From Alligator mississippiensis (lineage: Eukaryota; Chordata; Crocodylia; Alligatoridae), in contig NC_081825.1 of assembly GCF_030867095.1 (NCBI RefSeq), positions 49,466,501-49,530,500 of the forward strand: a DNA stretch of 64,000 nucleotides, in the 5' to 3' direction. Made by a program: the position numbers and the translations under genes. Below the pieces are notes generated by a model. The model made no database searches and had not been told where the DNA came from. It worked only from the letters and a program-made list of their open reading frames with translations. Below, piece by piece: positions 55,451 through 64,000 of this stretch (position 1 is its first letter; each line of letters opens with the position of its first letter).

Positions 55451-56427
55451 CAGCAGACTCAATTAATCGAGTCTGCTCTGATGTATTCTGATTAGAAAGC
55501 GTCAGAGCACATGTAAAAGTTGTACTACACTAAGCAGACCTTCTAATCAATCTGAAAGAAATGAATGCCTAACCAACAGTATGTCCTGCACTATTTCCAA
55601 GTACTCTTAGCACTGGCACTATTTTAAACTTTAAAATACTTAGACTTGTCTTAATTCCTTGTCTGAGATTTAGTAAATAAACTCCCATTAGTCTGTTTAA
55701 ATATTTCTAAAGATAAGTACCACTATAAACAGGTATTACATTTTGTACCTAACCTTTATTTATCTTCCCCCATAATTCCACCCATTGACTAAACCCATGA
55801 GAGTGTAGTTGTGGTTTTAAAAATGTATTAAACCTTCAGGATCAGAAGTTTGACAAAACAAAATTAATCTTGGGGATATTTTAAGTTGACATAAATATGG
55901 TTAGAATAATGGGACAATAGGATTGAACTTCACCAACTAGAACCGAAGACTAGAGTGCTTGCACATCTAGGTTTATATGCCACAAACTCATTTTTAACTC
56001 ACTAGTATTCAGGTAGAAAGTCAGAAGCATGTGGTCTCTGAGTGTGTATGGATTGTGGGTATGATTCATTCCTTTACCAGGAGCTGTAGGCGTATAATGA
56101 GTTGCTGAGCTCATGAGGTGCCTGAAGGAAACAGTCTTCTCTCACAGGAAAAAAAAGAAGTCTCGTCTTTACTTGTCTAGTGAGGTACCAGTGGAGCAGG
56201 TTCCCATTTTCAAGAAAAGGGGTAGTTGTTCTTTCATTGCTTAACCTTTTTTTCTTACCTGTGGGGAATTTTTAGCATAAAATTGTGAATAGTTCTTAAT
56301 ATAAATAAAAATATATTTTAAATGTTGATGGCAAGTATTGTTTTCTGGGGCTTCAAAGAGTCACATCTGTACTTTACAAACCATGCTGTTGGAAAATCAG
56401 CCAACTTCCAGGTGTTCAAATTAGTAC
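55451..56427. other. No feature recognised
   Basis: AT-rich DNA without recognisable content. Confidence 0.5.
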
Positions 56428-57288
56428 ACTCTGGCTGCATCTGCATGTGCAATTAATGCACAGTAAGGTTACTGCGCAATAAAATAAGGCGCAAGAAGAT
56501 GTGGCCAGGAACGTATCTACACATGCACCCTGCTGGGCGCAGATTTGTGTCTAACTGGAGCAGCCCGGTCCAGGGCTGCTCCTGCTCTGCTCCACTGCAG
56601 CAACCAGGGAGAGCTCCAGGCTCTCCTGGGTACCAGCTTGGGGACTGGCAGTGGGCTGGTTCCTATGTTCATGGGGCCAGGAGAAATGTGCCTGCTTCAG
56701 GGGCAGCTGTCTCCCAGCCCCATGAACATTGGGACCCTACCTGGCTAAGCTCCAATGCAGGGAGAGCTGTGCAGGCTGCAGAGGGAGCTGTCTCCTGGCC
56801 CTGTGCACACTGGGGCCCTGCCTGGCTAAGCCTCAATGAGGCTTGCAGCTGGATGCTTGCAGCATCCATCTCTTGGCCCCATGCACATGGGGACTCATCC
56901 CCATGTGCACAGAGTGCCAGGAGAGCTGTGCCAGTTGCAGGGGCATCTGTCTCTTGGCCTCGTGCATATTGGGACCCATCCCCACGTGCATGGGGGCATA
57001 AGACAACTGCTCCTGCAACTGACACAGCTCTCCCCACATTGGGCCTTAGCCAGGCAGCATTTGTCTCCTGCTGCCTGGGAGCAAAATGCCAGGTCAGCAT
57101 CTATAAATGCACTACTGTGCTTTACCTAATGCACCATTTATGTAGTACCTGTATGTGATGGTACTAGCAAATGGAGTGTTAGACTAATTTAATGTGCTTA
57201 AATCCAGTGCACATGTAGATGGTTATGCTTTACTATGCATTATTAGTCTAATGCACAGTAAAGTATCTCATGTGGCTGTACCCTCTGA
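56428..57288. mobile_element. Non-autonomous DNA element with minisatellite core
   Basis: Left end CTGGCTGCATCTGCATGTGC then AATTAATGCACAGTAA; right end, read inward, GGGTACAGCCACATGAGATA then CTTTACTGTGCATTAG. The ends are imperfect inverse copies. Between them 3-4 diverged units of about 120 bp (GTGCATGGGG, GACCC, CAGGGGCATCTGTCTCCTGG) create a 219-codon plus and 143-codon minus frame, both judged compositional. Confidence 0.5.
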
Positions 57289-57707
57289 ATAGTTTACTCA
57301 GTGTTCAACAAAATTCTCCTTTCTTCTGTTGAAAGACCATCATCAGTCATTATCTATTAACACCCATAGTTAATGTGTAATAGATGGTCTTTGTTTTTGG
57401 AAGACAAATTACTTCCTCACTTTTTAGTCTTGTTTAGTAGAGCCACTGAGTCTGAATGAATCACTCGGTTGAGTACTGTAAATTGTTATTTTGCTTCTGA
57501 CTACATTTTTCTGAAGGCAGTCCAAAAATGTTTCTCCTATTTTTTTTCCCAGTGTCTCTACCTCTGAAAAAATAAGGAGGCTCTAAATGATTCTTTTTGG
57601 ACTGCCTGTCTCTGGGTGAATTAGTATTTTATAAATAACTTTATTATCAATTCATCCTCTAAACCAATACTATATACTTTGTCTATTTTCTCCATTTTCT
57701 GCATACT
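57289..57707. other. No feature recognised
   Basis: AT-rich DNA with nothing assigned. Confidence 0.45.
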
Positions 57708-58468
57708 CATAGATTCATAGATGCTAGGGTCAGAAGGGACCTCAATAGATCATCGAGTCTGACCCCCTGCATAGGCAGGAAAGAGTGCTGGGTTTAGATG
57801 ACCCCAGCTAGATGCCTATCTAACCTCCTCTTGAAGACCCCCAGGGTAGGGGAGAGCACCACCTCCCTTGGGAGCCCGTTCCAGACCTTGGCCACTCTAA
57901 CTGTGAAGAAGTTCTTCCTAATGTTCAGTCTAAATCTGCTCTCTGCTAGCTTGTGGCCATTATTTCTTGTAACCCGCGGGGGCGCCTTAGTGAATAAAAC
58001 CTCACCAATTCCCTTCTGTGCCCCATGATGAACTTATAGGCAGCCACAAGGTCGCCTCTCAACCTTCTCTTGCGGAGGCTGAAGAGGTCCAGGTGCCCTA
58101 GTCTCTCCTCATAGGGCTTGGCCTGCAAGCCATTAACCATACGAGTGGCCCTTCTCTGGACCCTCTCCAGGTTATCCACATCCCTCTTGAAGTGCGGCGC
58201 CCAAAATTGCACGCAGTATTCCAACTGCAGTCTGACCAGCGCCCGATAGAGGGGAAGTATCACCTCCTTGGTTCTGTTCGTCATGCATCTGCTGATGCAC
58301 GATAAAGTGCCATTAGCTTTCCTGATGACTTCGTCACACTGATGACTCATGTTCACCTTGGAGTCCACTAGGACTTCAAGATCCCTTTCCGCTTCCGTGC
58401 CTCCAAGCAGGTCATTTCCTAGGCAGTAGGTATGCTGGACATTTTTCCTCCCTAGGTGCAGCACTTTA
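57708..58468 (-). mobile_element. CR1 LINE, 5'-truncated, same subfamily as left edge
   Basis: From the tail (CATAGATTCATAGATG on the plus strand) through the 3' UTR to the ORF2 part starting LHLGRKNVQHTYCLGNDLLG. About 120 aligned residues differ from the left-edge copy at roughly 15 positions in my reading. The frame breaks near 57960, so the copy is inactive as well as truncated. Confidence 0.95.
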
Positions 58469-58901
58469 CTATCTGATATGTAGATGAAAGTCTCTACCCC
58501 AGAGAATTTTCAGTCATTTTTACTTATCCATGAAATACTGAGCAAATTGAAGCCCTAAAAATTGATTATTTCCAAGCAATATTGTGATACTGAGAATAAT
58601 ATGTCAATATCTTACAGTTATGAAGAAACCAACAAAAATATAAGATTTTCACTTTTGTCCAAAATGTTGTGAAATAAATGTCTGCTGCAATGTTGGTCTA
58701 TCATATTTTACTCAGTAATCTGCTAATCAATGCATGACTGAAAAAAATACTTTCTGAAGGATTTCAATCTTGTCATCACTAAACAAAGAAAATAGAGAAG
58801 CCACAGTTAAAGCCCAGGGCAGCTATTTCTGTCTTTTGGAAAGTAGACTGTGCACAGAAGGAGTTCTGTTTTAAAACTCTTGCAATATTAATTTAGAGAA
58901 T
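58469..58901. other. No feature recognised
   Basis: AT-rich DNA without identifiable content. Confidence 0.45.
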
Positions 58902-60215
58902 TGTAACAGACAGCCTAGGGGCTCTGTACTCCTTTAAGGGAAGAAGCAGCTTAGCCAGGGAGCTCTGCAAACTAGGCATGGTACAACAGCTGCAGGCTGC
59001 TGGAGCAACAAGCAAGTGAGACAATTAGCATAGGGTTACCACACGTCTGGGTTTTCCCAGACATATCCTCTTTTTTGGCCCCCTGTCCTCCTGTCTGGGT
59101 GGGTTTTTAAAATGAGAGCAAATGTCTGGGTTTTTGCTTTGCCTCTGCTTTTCCTGGGCATGAGCAGCTTGGATGCTTGGGGCTGGGAGCAGCAAGCAAG
59201 GTGACTGGCTGACAGGGGTTACGTGGTCTGTGCACAGGGCCCCGGCAAATGAGAGAGAGAGAGAGAGAGGGAGTGCATGTGGGAGCTGCATGGGCAGCAG
59301 AGCTGGGGTGGTGGGGGGGTTGGGAGCTCTGGGTCAGCAGTGAGGGGCACCGGCATTGCTGGGGGGGCAGGGCTGCAGGTTGGGAGTGAGGGGTACCGGC
59401 AGAGCTGGGGACCAGGGGGCTGTGGGGTGTAAGTGAGGGGCATCAGCAGGGCTGAGGCTCAGGGAGCTCACAAGGAACCAGACTGGGAGGTATGCCAGCC
59501 CAAGGGAAAGGAAGGTTTGCCCTCTGAAAGGAGCAGAGGGCTGCTTCCACTGTTGTGATTTACGTTATAGCCTGGGGGCTTATGTTTACATTACTGTTTA
59601 TACCAGCAGTTTGGGTTGGGACTGTAAGGGGCAGTTATGGAGACCCCAGGGCAGGCTCAAGGCTTTAGTGTGTATTGAGCTCAGGGTCTAAGGGCCCGGT
59701 GCCAGAGAGTAACACAGCTACAGGGGGATGGGCCTGGCAGAGAGGGGTCAGGGGCCCAGTGACCAGAAACAACAAGCAAGAGGTAGTGCCTCAGAGCTGA
59801 GCCTGATACAGTGGGCCCAGTCTAGAAGGCCTAGCAAAATTAAAGGGGCTGAGGAGGCCAGAGTCCCAACAGAAGTAACAACATTACAGTACCATCTACA
59901 AGGCATGGGGCATAGTGTAGGGAAGGATTTGGAGCCACACAATTAGCCCTTAAGGCTTTAGGTACCCTGCTAGGTGCAGGTGACTATACAGGCCAAGTGA
60001 GGGGCCTGGGACTATAGAGGACTGGTAGGGTGCCAAGGAACCCAAGTGATGGGGTTCAGTCAGACTGGAGCCACTCAAAGCTCCTTGGGCAGCCTCCCTA
60101 TTTATCATAATACCATCAAGGTGTGGCAGGGGAGATCAGGAAGGTGCCCTAGGGGCGGAGCAAGGCACAGTCGTAGAGCCACCAGGGGGTTTCATGGCCA
60201 CCCCGGACTCCAACA
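58902..60215 (+). repeat. LTR-family repeat with nested element
   Basis: It starts TGTAACAGACAGCCTAGGGG and TACTCCTTTAAGGG. GATTTACGTTATAGCCTGGG matches TTTATGTTATAGCCCAGGGG at 15441, and CTACAAGGCATGGGGC then GTGTAGGGAAGG matches the 3' block of the copies at 17360, 34205 and 39030. Right end approximate. Old, with an insertion at 59031-59460. Confidence 0.55.
59031..59460. mobile_element. Nested short DNA element with tandem core
   Basis: It starts GGGTTACCACACGTCTGGGT and TTTCCCAGACATATCC, a start seen in many reptile non-autonomous elements. It contains a GA repeat (about 59249-59271) and three units of GTGAGGGGCA(C/T)C(G/A)GCA...GCTGGGG between 59330 and 59455. Confidence 0.5.
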
Positions 60216-60479
60216 TGCTCCAGAATGTAAAGGAGATGTGCAATGAGAATGTTAATAGTACTGTTAGACTATTACTAAGATAAAAATGATGTTGGCAACT
60301 GCACACCCTCTGCCTTCCAAAAAATGCTGTTTATAAATTTGATGCAACCAACAATTTGGCATTATTTACCATTCAGAGATAATGACAGGTTTCAGTTTTG
60401 CAAAGAGGATCTTTTCCCATAAGACAGTCTCTCTGACCTATAATAGAAATCAGAGGTGTAACAAGGAAGAGAAAACATT
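60216..60479. other. No feature recognised
   Basis: Short AT-rich spacer. Confidence 0.4.
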
Positions 60480-61704
60480 CTGCTTTTCTAACTCTCCTTC
60501 AGCAATCCCTCACAGTCCAGGATAACTGTCTCCCATGATTGTCTTATCTGTGTGTCCAAAGGTGGCTGATGAGGCCCATCCAGGATTGACAGACTCTACT
60601 GCAGCTCTGACACGTTTCCATGTGGGCCGGGTGGTGCTGGATTTTTTATTTGGTCCATGACGTGCTGTTTCTGTCACTCCCACTTTTCTATCTCCTGCTG
60701 TTGTTGTGAGGCTTAAAGTACAGAGCTCCTTAGAGCAGACTCTTCCTCTATTTGGGGCAGTCCTGGGTGATTGTCAACTCATGGGAGACTTCAGTCTTGC
60801 ATTTTTTTTAAGTTGGCCTTCAGGACATCCCTGAAGCACTTTCTCTGCCTTCCTCTTGAGCATATGCCTTGGCTGAGCTAGGAGAATAAAATTTGCTTTG
60901 GGAGCCTGGAGTCAGACATCCAGATGACATGGCCAGCCCAGCAAAGTTGATGCTAGATAATCACTGTATCAATACTCATGGTGTTTGCTTGCAGGAGGAT
61001 GCTAAAATTGGTGCATCTCTTTTCCCACTGGATTCAGAGGATCTTCTGTAGGCAGTGTTGATGGTACTTCTCCAACAACTTTAGATGTCTCCTGTATGTT
61101 GTTCACATCACAGCTCTGTACAGCAAGGTAGGAATCACGACTGCTTGATAAACCATGAGCTTCGTTTTGAATCTGATGTTGCAATCTTCAAACACCCATT
61201 TCTTCAGGCATCTAAAGGCTGCACTTGCAGATTTGAGGTGATGTGGGATTTCTTCATCGATACCAGCCTTTTGTGAGAAATGATTTCCAATGTATGGGAA
61301 ATCCTCAATGTTCTCCAGAGTTTCACCATGGATCTGGATTACTGGAGCTGTAGACTGTTCATTAGGAGCTTGTTGGTGGAGGACCTTAGTCTTTCAAATG
61401 CTAAGCGTCAGTCCCATTTTCTAGTATGCCTCAGTAAAGACATTGACAATTTCCTGAAGGTCTGCTTCTGAGTGGGTGCACACTACAGTATCATCAGCAT
61501 ACTGGAGCTCAGTGATTGTGGTCGGCTTGGAGTCAAATGAGGTTAAACAGCTTATCAACATCATCAGTAGTTTAGCTGCACCCCTGCTGGAAGCTTTTTG
61601 GTGGTCAGATGTAACATCGCAGCAAGAAATGCTGAGAAGAGCGTTGGAACAATGATGCAGCCTTGTTTAACCTCAAAGGGAACTGTGATAGATCCCTTAC
61701 TGAG
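60480..61704 (-). mobile_element. Non-CR1 LINE, 3' half, interrupted by a retroviral element
   Basis: Minus strand: PFEVKQGCIIVPTLFSAFLA (motif B) near 61670-61600, LQYADDTVVCTHSEAD (motif C; YADD at 61501-61490), then TKVLHQ, FPYIGNHFSQKAGIDEEI, RCLKKWVFED, LMVYQAVVIPTLLY and the downstream linker. Stops and frame changes appear throughout, so it is dead. The sequence that should lie before motif B is absent because the retroviral LTR begins at 61705. The clade is not CR1; I do not assign it further. Confidence 0.85.
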
Positions 61705-62618
61705 TGTCACAACCCAAAGGTGTGATTTTTGTTTGTGTGTGCGCTTCAGCACCGCTAAATTATTTCCCGCTATTTGTCGCTTTCTTTGCACGGTAGAGTT
61801 CTCTGCTGCAAGAGAGAACTCTGGTGCAACGGGGATTTCCCGCCAAATTACAGCTTCTTTGCAGGGTCCATTTCTTTTGCATCATAGTGATACACGCTGC
61901 AAAGGAGTTCCCACCATTTGTATTAGGATTCACGCCACATTATTGGCCAATTCCTAATGTAGGCACACGTGGCGGCTAGCGATTGGCTTGCTAGCCGTAC
62001 AAAAGGCTTGGGTAGTTTCCGCCCAAGCCGGAGGAGGGAGGACGAGAAAGATTCTGTGTGAAGATCTCCAAGTGCTGCGGACCCTCGTGGACCCAACGCG
62101 CCTTCCCTAAGCAGGCAATAGAGGCAATAGAACCGAGCCTACGGAGCTTTCGCTTCTAGCCTCTCCCCGTCGCCGAGCGCAATCCTAGACGTATCCCTTT
62201 CCTGTAACTTCAGACCCGCGGAGCCTAAGTAACTCCAGGGAAGCTTTTCGAACCTAACCGAACCAGACCCGCGGAGCCTGAACAACTCCGTGGGAGCAAT
62301 CGATTTGTCGTGTTCCTCTAGCGAGGATCTAAGCGGGAGCTGTGCCTGGAAACCTGTCCAGCCTACACCAATACCATCTTTGGGTGTAAGTAAACAATCT
62401 TGTCAATCAACCATTATGCCTCTGTAACTAATTCTAACTCGCGTGCGCTAAACCGCCCTGCGGTTCTCTCCAGCCCCGCGTGCCCGGGCTGCCGGCCACA
62501 GCCCATGTGCAATGAAGACAGGCCCGGCTCACCCCCGGCTCGCACATGGCGACGGGAATGAGATCGGAATCGCCGCCGCACATGGTGACAAAGGTGGGAT
62601 CGGGGCACGGCCTGCACA
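61705..62618 (+). repeat. Retroviral 5' LTR
   Basis: It starts TGTCACAACC and, if the tRNA-Ser site directly follows, ends GCACA at 62618, giving TG...CA and about 914 bp. ATTGG near 61983 and a TATA-like GTACAAAAGGC near 61997 would place the promoter there. CAGACCCGCGGAGCCT is repeated at 62211 and 62264. CpG content is high in the downstream part. The end could instead be at 62546 if the first repeat unit is the primer site. Confidence 0.7.
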
Positions 62619-62672
62619 TGGCGACGAGGATGGGATCAGGAGAGAATGCGCATGTAGCAACCCAGACGGGAT
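62545..62672 (+). other. Primer-binding-site-like array, 36-bp period
   Basis: Four units ending at 62564, 62600, 62636 and 62672 carry CATGGCGACGGGAATGAGAT, CATGGTGACAAAGGTGGGAT, CATGGCGACGAGGATGGGAT and a more diverged fourth ending GACGGGAT. Unit 3 (TGGCGACGAGGATGGGAT, 62619-62636) is complementary to the 3' terminal 18 bases of vertebrate tRNA-Ser(GCU) with CCA, from memory of that tRNA. The period equals 12 codons and the frame is open across it. Confidence 0.75.
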
Positions 62673-64000
62673 TAAGAGAGAATACGCTAGAGTTAGAATT
62701 GGTTAGGAACTGCCCTTGGCACGATAACCAACGCCAAGTGAAAAGCTTTGAAGAATTAGAGATACATATCGCTTACCACCAGGCGGGCGGAACGGGTGAA
62801 AGGTTTGTAAGCGGCCGTCTGTCGCTAAAGGGAGAAGAGGGAATCTCCGAAGACGGAGCCCCGAGAGAAAGGGAAGTGTACTTGCTCCCTGCGGCGTTCG
62901 GGTGTATAATGAGAGATGAGCGGGTCCTGTTTAGGCCCCTTGATACTGTGCCCCTCACCGAACCCAACCTGGCGGGCGAAACGAACCCGACTTTCACCCG
63001 GGAGCGTGCCCGATGCCTACGATATGCTCAGGAGAGTGAAGAACCGGAGCCCATCGGCCTGTTCTCCCCGTGTATGGTAATGTCTAGATTACGGGGTCAC
63101 GAGCTTCCATCCGAGCTCCACGAAGATCTGGAGATGGAGGAACGCCCCACGGATGAAAGAGTGGCCTTGCGGTACGACAAGGGGGGAGAAGGTAGTGCAA
63201 CTATTCGTACTATAATGAACCTAATGCAGAAAAATTTAAGTTTAAAAACCCAGCTGCAGATGGCGATCTGCTCGGTCAAAGAAGTGGCTGAGAAAAAGGA
63301 ACCTGAAACGCCGGTCCAAGATGGCGCCGAGCAAGAGGGAGACCGCATGGAAGAACCGGAAAAGAAGGGTGGAGCTTCTAACGAACCCGCGAGAGTTCGG
63401 TCAGCGACTCCACCCATCAACGCAGCGTCGTCGCCAGCAACCCCGCCTAGCGACGCAGCAGCGTCTCGGCTGACCACGCCTTCCTGCCGACGAAAGAGAG
63501 AGTCAAGCGGAGGAGAGCATCCGCCCCTCCTGCCTGAAGCAACGACAGCAGCAGTAACCCCCGCGGCAGCAGTTCAGCCTATGACAGCATCGACTCCCGA
63601 AGGAGCAGCTTGTTCTGCAACAACCACTAACCGAGTTGCTACTACTTATTATGCTCGCACCAGAACTGAGTTGCAGGATTTATGTAGAGCATCAAAAATT
63701 CAACCTGAAGAGACTCTAGCTGTATGGTTAGGATGTTTAGTCATAGAACTTGGATCTGACCTGCTGAACCAAGAAGAAGCAAGCTTCTTAGTTAGACAAG
63801 CTTCGTGGAGTAGAGGACATGTCACCGTCATCAACATGATAACATGTAATATTCACTGGCCTATTCCACTGCCAGTGCTTGTTGCAGGACTGATTAGTCA
63901 AAAAGCCCACACGTGGCATACAGGACGGCCAGAGTATACTGGCGCAGATCACCTTATGCTGGCAATGATTGGCGTCTCGTACTGTGCTTGGAACCCGAGA
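62673..64000 (+). CDS. Retroviral gag-like frame, open to window edge
   Basis: A frame that is stop-free from 62516 runs through the primer array to 64000. The Gag start is uncertain: ATG codons at 62909 and 63074 are possible. The N-terminal part is charged (EEPEPIGLF, ELHEDLEMEERPTDE), then a Pro/Ala/Thr-rich linker at about 63400-63620. A capsid-like helical segment follows (ELQDLCRASKIQPEETLAVW, LGCLVIELGSDLLNQEEASF), continuing past the edge. I recognise it as Gag from position, layout and character rather than from a specific family match. No zinc knuckle or protease is in view. Confidence 0.6.

Larger units (their letters stand above)
61705..64000 (+). mobile_element. Endogenous retrovirus, 5' part, continues beyond window
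   Basis: A 5' LTR, a primer-binding-site region and a gag-like frame follow in retroviral order. The primer match to tRNA-Ser suggests relation to serine-primed class III (ERV-L/HERV-S-like) elements, an inference from the primer alone. It lies inside a dead LINE, so it is younger than that LINE. In the visible part no break is evident and it looks whole as far as it can be seen; the rest, and the 3' LTR needed for dating, are off the edge. Confidence 0.85.

Noticed and set aside
56499-57158. 219-codon plus frame
   Set aside because: It follows a minisatellite; the opposite strand is also open, and the residues repeat with the DNA unit.
1-64000. CRISPR arrays, operons, bacterial promoters, riboswitches
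   Set aside because: The content is plainly vertebrate nuclear DNA; no such structures are seen.

Overview
The window looks like non-avian reptile DNA, most likely from a crocodilian (alligator-like). This rests on several CR1 LINE copies with the crocodilian-type 3' end (a GATGATC-type block, then ATCTATGA or ATTCTATG repeats), together with Penelope-like elements, hAT and Harbinger-like DNA transposons, tRNA-derived SINEs and many LTR-type repeats. Species is an inference. No complete, confidently recognised host gene lies in the window.

Region by region. 1-1733: 3' part of a CR1 LINE whose reverse-transcriptase frame is open for over 540 codons. 2.2-5.5 kb: DNA-transposon debris, a minisatellite and GC-rich low-complexity DNA. 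5.5-11.7 kb: mostly single-copy-looking AT-rich DNA. 11.74-12.46 kb: the only CpG island, the best candidate for a host promoter; to its left on the minus strand are three short segments with splice-like borders and compatible phases that could be the first exons of an unrecognised gene. 12.5-24.6 kb: nested repeats (hAT in CR1, CR1 in an LTR-family repeat, old LINE remnants, a Penelope-like element with a GIY-YIG endonuclease frame). 24.6-27 kb: nothing recognised. 27-42.7 kb: LTR-family repeats, hAT and Harbinger-like elements, SINEs, palindromic short elements, and a LINE split by an LTR-family insertion. 42.7-58.5 kb: Penelope tails in tandem, two CR1 copies, a 1.08 kb hAT carrying a very G-rich block, a decayed ZC3H12-family (Regnase-type) pseudogene, and foldback DNA. 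58.9-60.2 kb: another LTR-family repeat. 60.5-61.7 kb: the 3' half of a non-CR1 LINE on the minus strand, cut by an endogenous retrovirus that starts at about 61705 and runs off the right edge.

The retroviral element is the most unusual item. Its 5' LTR is followed by a 36-bp-periodic array of primer-binding-site-like units; one unit matches the 3' end of vertebrate tRNA-Ser(GCU) over 18 of 18 bases (tRNA sequence recalled, not searched). Its gag-like frame stays open to the window edge, so this copy may be young. All retroviral and LTR material is treated as fossil.

The window is therefore mainly an archive of transposition with readable relative ages: several elements sit inside older ones and some retain target-site duplications. 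Host function is limited to the CpG island, a tentative exon chain and one host-derived pseudogene.
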